From assembly GCA_964246985.1 (NCBI GenBank), contig CAXTSE010000008.1:62001-126000 (forward strand): a stretch of DNA of 64,000 bases, written 5' to 3'. Under the pieces are notes generated by a model. It was not told the DNA's origin. It did no database searches and saw nothing but the letters and a program-made list of their open reading frames with translations. This document shows, piece after piece, positions 27,039-34,207 of the stretch. This DNA comes from CAXTSE01 sp964246985 (GTDB taxonomy: Bacteria > Actinomycetota > Actinomycetes > Actinomycetales > Microbacteriaceae). A program made the position numbers and the translations under genes. How positions within the stretch are numbered: position 1 is the first letter of the stretch; each line of letters starts with the position of its first letter.

Positions 27039-27943
27039 TGGCCGGAGGCCGGGCGGAATCCGCCGCCGACGTCGCGGCGCTCGCCCGCATCGCCGACGAT
27101 CTGTACGCGCTGCACCCCACCGAGTTCACGGCGGCGCGCAACGCGCGCTCCGCCGAGCTGCGCACCACCGACCGCGCGCTCTCGGATGCCGTGAAGACCC
27201 TGCCGCGCCCCGCGCCCGCCGCCTGGGTCGCCAACCTGCTCGTGCGCGAGCACAGCGACGACGTCGACGCTCTGCTCGCGCTCGGCGCCGAGCTCCGGGA
27301 GGCGCAGCTGCAGCTCGACCGGGCGACGCTCACCCGCCTCGGCACCGAGCGACGTCGGGTCGTCGCGGCGCTCGCGCGCAGCGGCGCCGAGCTCGCGGAG
27401 GAGGCCGAGCATCCGGTCTCGACCGCCGTGGTCGACGCGGTCGCCGAGACACTGCAGGCCGCCATGACCGACCCGGAGGCCGGCGCCGCCCTGCTCACCG
27501 GCCGCCTCATCCGCGCTCTCGAGAGCGTGGGGTTCGACGCCGTCGACCTCGCGGATTCGGTGGCAGCATCGGGCGCACCCGGGACGGCTGCCGCCCCCTC
27601 GCGCCGACGCACACTGCATGCTGTCGACGATCCCGACGACGACCACCTGCGCCAGATCGTGCTCGCCGCAGAGGCGGCGGCGCAGACCGCGGCAGACGAG
27701 GCGGATGCGGCGGTCGCCGCCGCAGAGGCGCGCGCAGCCGACCTCGACGCGCGCCGCCGCGAGCTGGCGGTCGAGCTGCAGGACCTCGAGGACGAGATCG
27801 TGCACACCCGCCGGGCCATCTCCGCGTCCGACCGCGAGGTGCGGGAGGTCGACCGGGCCCGCGACGCCGCCGTGCGGGCCGCCGACCGCGCGCAGGCCGC
27901 GCTCGAGAAGGCACGCACCCGCCGCGAGCGCCTCGACCGCTGA
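27038..27943 (+). CDS. Ala/Arg-rich helical protein with C-terminal coiled coil
   Basis: This 301-residue protein is nearly all helical. The conserved-looking N-terminus (ADDLYALHPTEFTAARNARSAELR, VKTLPRPAPAAWVANLLVRE) is recurrent in actinobacterial hypothetical proteins. A central linker (residues 170-190) precedes a long C-terminal coiled coil from about 205 (EAAAQTAADEADAAVAAAEARAADLDARRRELAVELQDLED). There is no signal peptide or membrane helix. It is coupled to the membrane protein upstream. The function is unknown. Confidence 0.72.
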   Translation: MAGGRAESAADVAALARIADDLYALHPTEFTAARNARSAELRTTDRALSDAVKTLPRPAPAAWVANLLVREHSDDVDALLALGAELREAQLQLDRATLTRLGTERRRVVAALARSGAELAEEAEHPVSTAVVDAVAETLQAAMTDPEAGAALLTGRLIRALESVGFDAVDLADSVAASGAPGTAAAPSRRRTLHAVDDPDDDHLRQIVLAAEAAAQTAADEADAAVAAAEARAADLDARRRELAVELQDLEDEIVHTRRAISASDREVREVDRARDAAVRAADRAQAALEKARTRRERLDR

Positions 27944-28020
27944 CGACTGTCACGAATCCGACACATCGGTCTGCCAGGATCGTCCTGTCTACCCCCAGAG
28001 ACGACCCGAGCGGAGCACGC

Positions 28021-29277
28021 GTGACCAAGGCCGACCCGCGCGAGCTGCGCACGGGCGACATCGCGCTCGCCCGGCTGCACGAGCATCCGCGCATCGGCTG
28101 GATCTCGTCGCCCGAGGTGCGCCTGCCGGGCGGACGCGCGCTGCCGACCTGGGCGTTCCTCCTCCTCGCCTATGTCGCGGCGCGCATTCTGACCACCGGC
28201 ATCCTCGCGGCCGTCTGGGCGCTCACCCGCGGCGCGCCCGTCGCCGCCTACGACGGGGGCGACGACTTCTGGGGCTTCCTGACCTCGTGGGACGTGCAGT
28301 GGTATCAGCGGGTCGCCCTCGACGGGTACCCGACCGAGCTGCCGATCGACGAGAACGGCGATGTGACCCAGAACACCTGGGCGTTCTTCCCGCTGTTCCC
28401 CGCCCTGGCTCGGGTCGTGATGGCGGTCACCGGGGTCGATTTCGAGGTGTCGGCGACCATCCTCGCGATCGTGTTCGGGGCGCTCGCCACGCTCTCGCTG
28501 CACCGGATGCTCATCCAGCACTTCCCGCCGCAGCAGGCGGTCTGGGGCGCCGTGTTCTTCGCGTTCAGCCCGCTCAGCTTCCTGCTGCAGGTGGGCTACG
28601 CCGAGAGCATGTTCCTGACGTTCATGTTCTGCGCGCTCGCGGCTCTGGTCTCGCGGCACTACCTGATCATGATCCCGTTCGCCCTGGTGGCGTCGTTCAC
28701 CCGACCGGGGGCGCTCGCGCTGGCCGCCGCACTCGGGCTGCAGGGGCTGGTGCGGCTCGCCCGGCGGCAGCCGATCACCCGCGGCGAGTGGATCACGGTG
28801 GGCTCGGCGATCCTGCTGATCACCGCGGCCGCGTTCTCGTGGCCTGTGCTGGCCGCTCAGGTGACCGGGGATCCGAGCGCCTACTTCGACACCGAGCTGG
28901 GCTGGTGGCGGGACTACATCGGCCGTGTGATCTTCGTGCCGTTCACGCCCTCGTTCCTGTTCTACGGCATCATCTTCGGCTGGCTGGGCGTCGTCTGCGT
29001 CGTCGTCGTGCTCGTGGCGGTCACGTTCTGGCTGACACGCCCGTCGACGCGCCGGCTCGGGGTCGACATCTGGACCTACTCGGTCATGTACATGGCCTAC
29101 CTGCTGGCGGTCTTCCTGCCGACGCAGAGCCTGATCCGGATGCTGCTGCCGCTGTCCCCGCTGCTGGGCCACCCCGGACTGTCGGCGACCCGGCGGCGGC
29201 GGGCGTGGACGATGGCGGTCAGCATCGCGGTGCAGCCGGTGGCCATCCTCATCCTGTGGGTGATGTTCCCGCCGTAG
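28021..29277 (+). CDS. PIG-V-like mannosyltransferase, polytopic membrane protein
   Basis: This 418-residue protein has a cytoplasmic N-terminus of about 45 residues and some nine membrane helices. It carries the luminal-type loop WDVQWYQRVALDGYP, then NTWAFFPLFPALAR and FSPLSFLLQVGYAESMFL, the hallmarks of the PIG-V family of lipid-linked mannosyltransferases (GT-C fold). In actinobacteria such enzymes decorate lipoglycans or proteins using polyprenyl-phosphate-mannose. The acceptor is unknown. The GTG start at 28021 has GGAG about 6 bases upstream. Confidence 0.85.
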   Translation: MTKADPRELRTGDIALARLHEHPRIGWISSPEVRLPGGRALPTWAFLLLAYVAARILTTGILAAVWALTRGAPVAAYDGGDDFWGFLTSWDVQWYQRVALDGYPTELPIDENGDVTQNTWAFFPLFPALARVVMAVTGVDFEVSATILAIVFGALATLSLHRMLIQHFPPQQAVWGAVFFAFSPLSFLLQVGYAESMFLTFMFCALAALVSRHYLIMIPFALVASFTRPGALALAAALGLQGLVRLARRQPITRGEWITVGSAILLITAAAFSWPVLAAQVTGDPSAYFDTELGWWRDYIGRVIFVPFTPSFLFYGIIFGWLGVVCVVVVLVAVTFWLTRPSTRRLGVDIWTYSVMYMAYLLAVFLPTQSLIRMLLPLSPLLGHPGLSATRRRRAWTMAVSIAVQPVAILILWVMFPP

Positions 29278-29278
29278 G

Positions 29279-29356
29279 TGACGTCATGAGTCATTCTGGC
29301 ATGGAGTGACCTATCCTGTCACTTTCTTGCGACATGACGTATATGATCATGTCATG
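29279..29356 (+). promoter_or_regulatory. Promoter region of satD with dense palindromes
   Basis: TATGAT (29342-29347) lies 6 bases before the satD ATG and is a strong -10 box for a leaderless transcript. Around it are TGACGTCA (29279-29286), AGTGAC-n7-GTCACT (29305-29323), GACATGA-n9-TCATGTC (29331-29353) and ATGATCAT (29343-29350). GTCATGAGTC occurs twice in the same orientation (29283-29292 and 29351-29360). The stretch is much more AT-rich than its surroundings. It looks like a multi-site operator, probably for SatD itself or a partner. Confidence 0.6.
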
Positions 29357-30016
29357 AGTCGGAGAGAGTCGGTCGGCGTTGCGGTGATCGTCGACGTCGT
29401 GCGCTCGCGCGCCCTGCCCGACCGCGCGGCAGGGCAGCTGCTGCTCGAGGAGGCGCTCGACCGGGTCAACGAGCGGATCCCCGCCCTGCAGCGCCTGGCC
29501 CCCACGGTCGGCGACGAATGCCAGGGCATGTACGCCGACCTCGCCGACGCGCTGCGCGCCACGCTGATGCTGCGGCTCGACCTCGGCGACGCCGTGGACT
29601 GCAGATTCGGCATCGGACGAGGCTGGTACGCCTCCCTGGCGAGCGCCGCCGCATCGCCGATCCAGGACGGATCGGCCTGGTGGACCGCCCGAGCCGCGAT
29701 CGATGAGACCAAACGGCGAGCGGCACGCAGCTCCACCCTGCGCGCCTGGTACGTCCCCGACGCCGATGCCGAGGCCGAGGCCGCCACGGCGCCCGGCCTC
29801 GTCAACGCCTACCTGCTCGCGCGCGACCAGCTCGTGGGCGCCATGGACTCCCGAAACCGGCGCCTGCTGCTCGGCCGCCTCGACGGCGTGCCCCAGAAGG
29901 AGCTCGCCGCGCAGGAGGGAATCACCGCGTCGGCGGTGTCGCATAGCCTTCGACGCAACGGGGCTCTCGCGGTGATCGACGGGGCCGCACTGCTGGCGGA
30001 GGGGGCGGGCACGTGA
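29354..30016 (+). CDS. satD: SatD family protein with C-terminal helix-turn-helix
   Basis: This 220-residue protein has an N-terminal domain (about residues 1-165) of the SatD family: VIVDVVRSRALPDR, RLAPTVGDECQGMYADLADALRATLMLRL, FGIGRGWYASL and GSAWWTARAAIDE. A C-terminal sigma-like HTH follows (GRLDGVPQKELAAQEGITASAVSHSLRRNG). SatD was named from an acid-tolerance/secretion operon of Streptococcus, and its biochemistry is unknown. The GDE motif in an alpha/beta fold resembles nucleotidyl-cyclase-like domains, which is speculative. It is coupled to the next membrane gene (GTGA overlap). Confidence 0.85.
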   Translation: MSRRESVGVAVIVDVVRSRALPDRAAGQLLLEEALDRVNERIPALQRLAPTVGDECQGMYADLADALRATLMLRLDLGDAVDCRFGIGRGWYASLASAAASPIQDGSAWWTARAAIDETKRRAARSSTLRAWYVPDADAEAEAATAPGLVNAYLLARDQLVGAMDSRNRRLLLGRLDGVPQKELAAQEGITASAVSHSLRRNGALAVIDGAALLAEGAGT

Positions 30017-30714
30017 CGATCCTCGGCATCCTCCTGCTCTCGCTCGGCGCGGCCGATCTCGCGCGCGCCATCGATCGCACCCCGCGTCGCGGCATGCTCG
30101 CTCGCAGCCTCGCGATCGGCGCTCTCGTCGCCATCGTGGGCTGGTGGGGTGCGGGTCTGGCCTGGCCGTGGCTGGTGCTCATGCTCGCCGCGCTCTCGGC
30201 CTGGGTGCTGCTCACGCCGACCCGCGGCGGAATCTGGCCGGTCGTCGGGCTCGCGGCCGTCTCGGCGACCCTGGTGGCGCTCGATGCCGTCCTGCCCGAG
30301 GCTCGCGGATGGGCGCCGAGCGCCTACGAGACGCTGCGGTCGGGCGGGGCGTTCGCCGCGATCCCGTTCGAGCGGTTCCTCGTCGGAATCGGCGCGGTCG
30401 CCTTCCTCGCCGACACCTCCAACGTCGTCGTGCGGATCGTGCTGCACGCCACCGACTCCCGCGCGCTCGGCGTCGCTCCCGCGCTGAAGGGCGGCCGCGT
30501 CCTCGGGCCGCTCGAGCGCGTGTTCATCTTCGCGATGGCGCTGGCAGGGCAGTACCTCGCGATCACGGCCGTGATCGCCGCGAAGAGCATCATCCGGTTC
30601 CCCGAGATCTCGAAGGACAAGCACGGGGCGAAGGCCGAGTACTTCCTCATCGGCAGCTTCGTCAGCTGGGGGCTCGGGCTGCTGCCCGTGCTCCTGTTCC
30701 TCGCCCCGGCGTAG
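30013..30714 (+). CDS. SatD-partner membrane protein
   Basis: This 233-residue protein has six or seven membrane helices, GMLARSLAIGALVAIVGWWGAG near the N-terminus, and a conserved-looking C-terminal half with GGRVLGPLERVFIFAMALAGQYLAITAVIAAKSIIRFPE and EYFLIGSFVSWGLGLLPVLLF. That half resembles DUF3307-type proteins commonly encoded after satD. Its start overlaps the satD stop, so the two are made together. It may be the membrane effector or sensor for SatD. That role is inference. Confidence 0.8.
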   Translation: MTILGILLLSLGAADLARAIDRTPRRGMLARSLAIGALVAIVGWWGAGLAWPWLVLMLAALSAWVLLTPTRGGIWPVVGLAAVSATLVALDAVLPEARGWAPSAYETLRSGGAFAAIPFERFLVGIGAVAFLADTSNVVVRIVLHATDSRALGVAPALKGGRVLGPLERVFIFAMALAGQYLAITAVIAAKSIIRFPEISKDKHGAKAEYFLIGSFVSWGLGLLPVLLFLAPA

Positions 30715-30723
30715 CCTGGCGGC

Positions 30724-31383
30724 ATGCCCCTCCACCTCACTGCCGACGATGTGCTCGCCTCGACCCGCGCCGTGCGCAAGCGGCTCGACTTCGACCGCCC
30801 CGTGCCCCGCGAGCTCATCCTCGAGTGCCTCGAGCTCGCCGTCCAGGCCCCGACCGGCGGCAACCGACAGGGCTGGCAATGGATCTTCGTCGACGACCCC
30901 GCCCAGAAGCTGGCGCTGGCCGAGATCTACCGCGAGAACTACGCCGTCTACGCCGAGGCGACCCGCGCTCGTCTCGAGCGCGCCGTCGCCGCCGGCGACC
31001 CCGCCGCGGCCCAGGCCGCGCGGGTCAGCGCCAGCTCGGTCTACCTGGCCGAGAACTACGAGCGCGTGCCGGTGATGATGATCCCCGTGATCGAAGGTCG
31101 CATCGACGGGGCGACCGGCGCTCAGAGCGCGGGCTTCTGGGGATCCCTGCTTCCCGCCGTGTGGAGCTTCATGCTCGCCGCCCGCGAGCGGGCGCTGGGG
31201 ACGGCGTGGACGACGATCCACCTCAACGACGGCGGCGACGCGCGCGCGGCGGACGTTCTCGGCATCCCGAACGACCGCTTCACGCAGGCGGGGCTCATCC
31301 CGATCGCCTTCACGCTCGGCACCGATTTCAAGCCGGCAGCACGCGTGCCGCTGGAGCCGCTCGTGCACTGGAACACCTGGTAG
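30724..31383 (+). CDS. Nitroreductase family protein (FMN-dependent)
   Basis: This 219-residue protein has the FMN phosphate-binding TRAVRKRLDFDRPVP, APTGGNRQGWQWIFV, the central SLLPAVWSFMLAARERALGTAWTT, and GIPNDRFTQAGLIPIAFTLGTDFKPAAR near the end. Nitroreductases reduce nitro groups, quinones or flavin-dependent partners with NAD(P)H. This subgroup also resembles enzymes acting on mycofactocin- or F420-like chemistry, with no firm assignment. TAGCCT, overlapping the previous stop codon, is 6 bases before the ATG, so it has its own promoter. Confidence 0.9.
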   Translation: MPLHLTADDVLASTRAVRKRLDFDRPVPRELILECLELAVQAPTGGNRQGWQWIFVDDPAQKLALAEIYRENYAVYAEATRARLERAVAAGDPAAAQAARVSASSVYLAENYERVPVMMIPVIEGRIDGATGAQSAGFWGSLLPAVWSFMLAARERALGTAWTTIHLNDGGDARAADVLGIPNDRFTQAGLIPIAFTLGTDFKPAARVPLEPLVHWNTW

Positions 31384-31419
31384 CGGAGCACCGCCGCGGC
31401 CGCCCCGTAGTCTGGCTGC

Positions 31420-32493
31420 ATGCCTGATGCACGCGTCGCCGTCTACCTCGATTTCGACAACATCATCATCTCGAGGTACGACCAGGTGTTCGGCCGCGGC
31501 CAGTTCATCAAGGACCGCGCTCGCGTGCGCGGGGTCGAGACGGCGCCGACGCCGACCATCGAGCGGCGACTCGAGGATGCGCGCGTCGATGTGGGCGCGA
31601 TCCTCGACTACGCGTCGAGCTTCGGCTCCATCGTCATCAGCCGTGCGTACGCCGACTGGTCGGCCGCGGCCAACGCGCGGTACCAGCGTCAGCTGGTCGA
31701 CCGCGCCGTCGACCTGACCCAGCTCTTCAACACGGCCGGGACGAAGAACGGAGCCGACATCCGGCTCGCGGTCGACGTGGTCGAGGATCTGTTCCGGCTC
31801 GACGACGTGACGCACGTGGTGATCGTCGCCGGCGACAGCGACTACATCTCGCTCGCGCAGAAGGCTCGACGCCTCGGGCGTTTCGTCGTGGGCATCGGCG
31901 TCGCCGGGTCGACGAGCCGGGCGCTCATCGCCGCGTGCGACGACTTCAGCGACTACGACGCGCTGCCGGGCGTGAAGCCGGCCACGATCACCAAGAAGCC
32001 GACTGAGGACGGGGCGTCAGACTCGACTCCGTCGGTCGAGCCCGTCGAGACCAAGGGACGTGGAACCCGCCGGTCGTCGCGTGGCTCGGGATCGGGCGCG
32101 GCAGCAGACTCGGGCGCCGCTGACTCGCCCGCCGAGACGCCGCCCGTGGAGGCCGCACCTGCCGCCACCACACCGCGCCGCGCATCCCGCCCGGCCAAGG
32201 CCATCGACCCGCTCAACCCGTTCAGCCATGTCGAGGACGAGGATGACGAGCTCACCCTCGACGCCGTCGCCACCGACCTGCTGGTGCGGGCCCTGCAGCT
32301 CATCGATGCGAAGAACGACGAGGAGTGGCAGACCAACGGCGAGGTGAAGGGCCAGATGCTGCGCCTGGATCCGGGGTTCAAGGAGCGCCCCCTCGGCTTC
32401 CGCTCGTTCAGCGACTTCCTCGACTCGCGATCCGACGTGCTCGAGATCAAGCCGGGCAGCACGGCCAACGACAGGCGGCTGAAGCTGCGCTAG
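31420..32493 (+). CDS. NYN-domain nuclease with C-terminal OST-HTH/LOTUS domain
   Basis: This 357-residue protein has an N-terminal PIN-like NYN domain (residues 1-190) with acidic residues in VAVYLDFDNIIISRYD, NGADIRLAVDVVEDL and VIVAGDSDYISLAQKARRLG. A disordered Ser/Ala/Pro linker (about 190-270) follows, and then a LOTUS RNA-binding domain (LLVRALQLIDAKNDEEWQTNGEVKGQMLRLDPGFKERPLGFRSFSDFL). The pairing suggests RNA cleavage guided by the LOTUS domain. The linker carries PSVEPVETK, an in-frame copy of a dispersed genomic repeat. TAGTCT lies 6 bases before the ATG. Confidence 0.9.
   Translation: MPDARVAVYLDFDNIIISRYDQVFGRGQFIKDRARVRGVETAPTPTIERRLEDARVDVGAILDYASSFGSIVISRAYADWSAAANARYQRQLVDRAVDLTQLFNTAGTKNGADIRLAVDVVEDLFRLDDVTHVVIVAGDSDYISLAQKARRLGRFVVGIGVAGSTSRALIAACDDFSDYDALPGVKPATITKKPTEDGASDSTPSVEPVETKGRGTRRSSRGSGSGAAADSGAADSPAETPPVEAAPAATTPRRASRPAKAIDPLNPFSHVEDEDDELTLDAVATDLLVRALQLIDAKNDEEWQTNGEVKGQMLRLDPGFKERPLGFRSFSDFLDSRSDVLEIKPGSTANDRRLKLR
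32034..32052. repeat. In-frame dispersed palindromic repeat within NYN gene
   Basis: GGTCGAGCCCGTCGAGACC has GGTC/GACC ends and TCGA-n5-TCGA inside. It resembles the short GGTTGAG...GAAACC type repeat scattered between and within genes of Microbacteriaceae and relatives. It encodes VEPVET in the disordered linker of the NYN protein. The identity with that repeat family is from memory and would need a genome-wide count. Confidence 0.5.
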
Positions 32494-32804
32494 TCGCTCT
32501 GCTCGGCGATCGCGGCCTCGAGCCGCTCGACCTTGCCGGTCAGCTCGCCCGAGAAGCCGGGACGGATGTCGGCCTTCAGCACCAGCGAGACGCGCGATCC
32601 GTACGCGGCGACGGCCTCGGTCGCGCGGCGGACCACGTCGAACACCTCGTCCCACTCCCCCTCGATGGTCGTGAACATCGAGTCGGTCTGATTCGGCAGT
32701 CCGCTGTCGCGCACCACCTTCACCGCGGCGGCGACGGCGTCGTGCACCGAGCCGTCGTCATGCGTGCCGGAGCCGGACGGGGCGACAGAGAACGCGACGA
32801 GCAT
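32490..32804 (-). CDS. MTH1187/YkoF-type thiamine-binding protein
   Basis: This 104-residue ferredoxin-like protein has MLVAFSVAPSGSG at the start, VRDSGLPNQTDSMFTTIEGEWDEVFDVVRRATE in the middle and VSLVLKADIRPG near the end. This is the MTH1187 (DUF77/thiamine-BP) pattern. YkoF, in the same superfamily, binds thiamine and pairs with YkoEDC, whose gene lies 32 kb away here. Direct cooperation is only a possibility. The stop overlaps the NYN stop by two bases on the other strand. TAGGCT lies 6 bases before the ATG. Confidence 0.85.
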   Translation of the reverse strand: MLVAFSVAPSGSGTHDDGSVHDAVAAAVKVVRDSGLPNQTDSMFTTIEGEWDEVFDVVRRATEAVAAYGSRVSLVLKADIRPGFSGELTGKVERLEAAIAEQSD

Positions 32805-32849
32805 GGCCCGAGCCTACGCTCGGCTCCCGCCGTCACGCAGAGAGACCGC

Positions 32850-33311
32850 CTACGAGCAGCCGGCCGGGCGCCCGACCGTGGTGGTCACGGCGATCGGACC
32901 GGCGACGCCGCTCGTCGACGAGACCCACATGTCGCGGGTCGTGTCGGCGCTCGACCACGCGCGGATGCAGAAGCCGGCGGCATCGGCCCGCACGACCTGC
33001 AGGTTCACGGTGCTGCCGTTCTTCGTCTCGTCGCCGGGTGTGAAGCCCGCCGCGACCAGGTCGGCGGCGGTCTGCGGGTAGGTCTTGGTCTTCGTGAACG
33101 CGGCGATCATCGTGGTCTTGGCCGAGTTCAGGTCGGACTTCACCGAGGCCTCGCGCGCGCTCCACTGCACCCCGGTGTAGATCGGGATCGCGATGGCGGC
33201 GAGGATGCCGATCACGATGACGACGACGAGCAGCTCGATGAGCGAGAAGCCGCCCTCGACCGTCTCCAGGTCACGGCGAGCGTGATGGACTCTGCGCAGT
33301 GCTGCCTTCAT
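32850..33311 (-). CDS. Type IV prepilin-like protein (orphan pilin)
   Basis: This 153-residue protein has a basic leader, then the prepilin peptidase site and helix GGFSLIELLVVVIVIGILAAIAIPIY (cleavage between the second Gly and Phe, with Glu at +5). A globular C-terminal domain with two cysteines (FCIRAW, PAGCS) may close a D-loop. It would be a major or minor pilin of a type IV pilus or competence pseudopilus. No pilus assembly gene is present near it. The ATG at 33311 has GGAAGG about 10 bases upstream. Confidence 0.9.
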   Translation of the reverse strand: MKAALRRVHHARRDLETVEGGFSLIELLVVVIVIGILAAIAIPIYTGVQWSAREASVKSDLNSAKTTMIAAFTKTKTYPQTAADLVAAGFTPGDETKNGSTVNLQVVRADAAGFCIRAWSSADTTRDMWVSSTSGVAGPIAVTTTVGRPAGCS

Positions 33312-33406
33312 GGTCGGGGTTCCTTCCCAGGCGGCGTGCACTCCCAGTGCGCACGACCACTGAGGCCAACCTAGGGATGAGCCGCTGCTGTTCGTAGCCC
33401 ACGTGC

Positions 33407-33433
33407 GGGGGTGTTTCCCCTGATCACACCCCC
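33407..33433. repeat. Perfect 8-base inverted repeat upstream of pilin gene
   Basis: GGGGGTGT and ACACCCCC flank an 11-base centre, in the 254-base space between the divergent pilin and XRE-operon genes, about 100 bases upstream of the pilin start. It may be a regulator site or an RNA structure in the pilin leader. There is no T-run, so it is not a standard terminator. The rest of this intergenic stretch holds the XRE promoter described separately. Confidence 0.4.
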
Positions 33434-33481
33434 CTTTCGCGGTTCATGCGGGGGACAGACGGGGTACAGATCGACATCGAA

Positions 33482-33546
33482 TGTCAAACATTGTTGACAC
33501 GGTGACGTCGACGCCGTACGGTCATCGGTGTCAAGTTTATTTGACA
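33482..33546 (+). promoter_or_regulatory. Promoter with two identical TGTCAA-N6-TTGACA operators
   Basis: Two perfect 18-base palindromes, TGTCAA-n6-TTGACA, lie at 33482-33499 and 33529-33546, with centres 47 bases apart. The right arm of the first is a consensus -35 (TTGACA, 33494-33499). TACGGT follows after 17 bases (33517-33522) as -10, and the second palindrome begins at the expected start point. Binding to both would block the promoter. The XRE protein encoded by the second gene of this operon is the natural candidate. Confidence 0.8.
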
Positions 33547-33565
33547 TGACCGAACGGAGTCGCAG

Positions 33566-33994
33566 GTGTCATCGGAAGAGAAGCGCAGCTGGATCCACGG
33601 CATCATCGCGATCCTCGCCTACGGCGTCTACCTCGCGATCGTGCTCGCGGGGGCCACCCGCACCCCGATCGCCGAGGTCGGCTACCAGATCCCCCTGCTC
33701 GCCTCGGTCGGCGGCGCGATCGTCGCCAACATCGTGCTGGGCGTCGTCACCGGAGTCGGCATCCCGCGCGGCGCCATCCACAAGGATCAGCGCGACCGCG
33801 AGATCTCGGTGTTCGGCGAGAAGGTGGGTGCCTCGATGCTCGTCCTCGGCGGGGTGGGCGCGCTGGCGCTGGCGATGCTCGAGGTCGACTGGTTCTGGAT
33901 CGCGAACGCGCTCTACCTGGGGTTCGTCTTGTCGGCGATCCTGGACTCCCTCGCCCGCCTCTCGGCCTACCGCACCGGGATGCCGCGGTGGTGA
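33566..33994 (+). CDS. Membrane protein of XRE-linked operon (DUF2178-like)
   Basis: This 142-residue protein has four membrane helices (about residues 10-28, 42-64, 85-103 and 108-126). A charged cytoplasmic loop, HKDQRDREISVFGEKVG, precedes helix three. This arrangement, followed directly by a small XRE regulator, is a recurrent two-gene unit in Gram-positive bacteria. The membrane protein's role is unknown. GTG at 33566 is the likely start, with CGGAG a few bases upstream. The XRE start overlaps its last codons. Confidence 0.75.
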   Translation: MSSEEKRSWIHGIIAILAYGVYLAIVLAGATRTPIAEVGYQIPLLASVGGAIVANIVLGVVTGVGIPRGAIHKDQRDREISVFGEKVGASMLVLGGVGALALAMLEVDWFWIANALYLGFVLSAILDSLARLSAYRTGMPRW

Positions 33995-34206
33995 AGCCGA
34001 CCGACGTGACCAACGTCATCCGCGCCCTGCGCTCCGCCGCCGGCGAGATGACGCAGGCCGAGCTGGCTCAGCGCGTCGGCGTGACCCGCCAGACCATCAT
34101 CGCGATCGAGCAGGGACGCTACTCCCCCTCGCTCGAGGTCGCGTTCCAGATCGCACGTGCCTTCGGGGTCGGCCTCGACGACGTGTTCCAGTACCCGGAG
34201 GCCTGA
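33988..34206 (+). CDS. Small XRE (Cro/CI-type) transcriptional regulator
   Basis: This 72-residue protein is essentially one HTH_3 domain: IRALRSAAGEMTQAELAQRVGVTRQTIIAIEQGRYSPSLEVAFQIARAFGVGLDDVF. It is of the YozG type, which stands alone after a membrane protein gene. Two GTG codons (33988 and 33991) are possible starts, both overlapping the upstream gene, so expression is coupled. The two TGTCAA-n6-TTGACA sites upstream of the operon are its probable targets. Confidence 0.92.
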   Translation: MVKPTDVTNVIRALRSAAGEMTQAELAQRVGVTRQTIIAIEQGRYSPSLEVAFQIARAFGVGLDDVFQYPEA

Positions 34207-34207
34207 C

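Noticed and set aside
33407..33433. Rho-independent terminator
   Set aside because: It lies between two divergent genes, the centre is 11 bases and no T-run follows on either strand.
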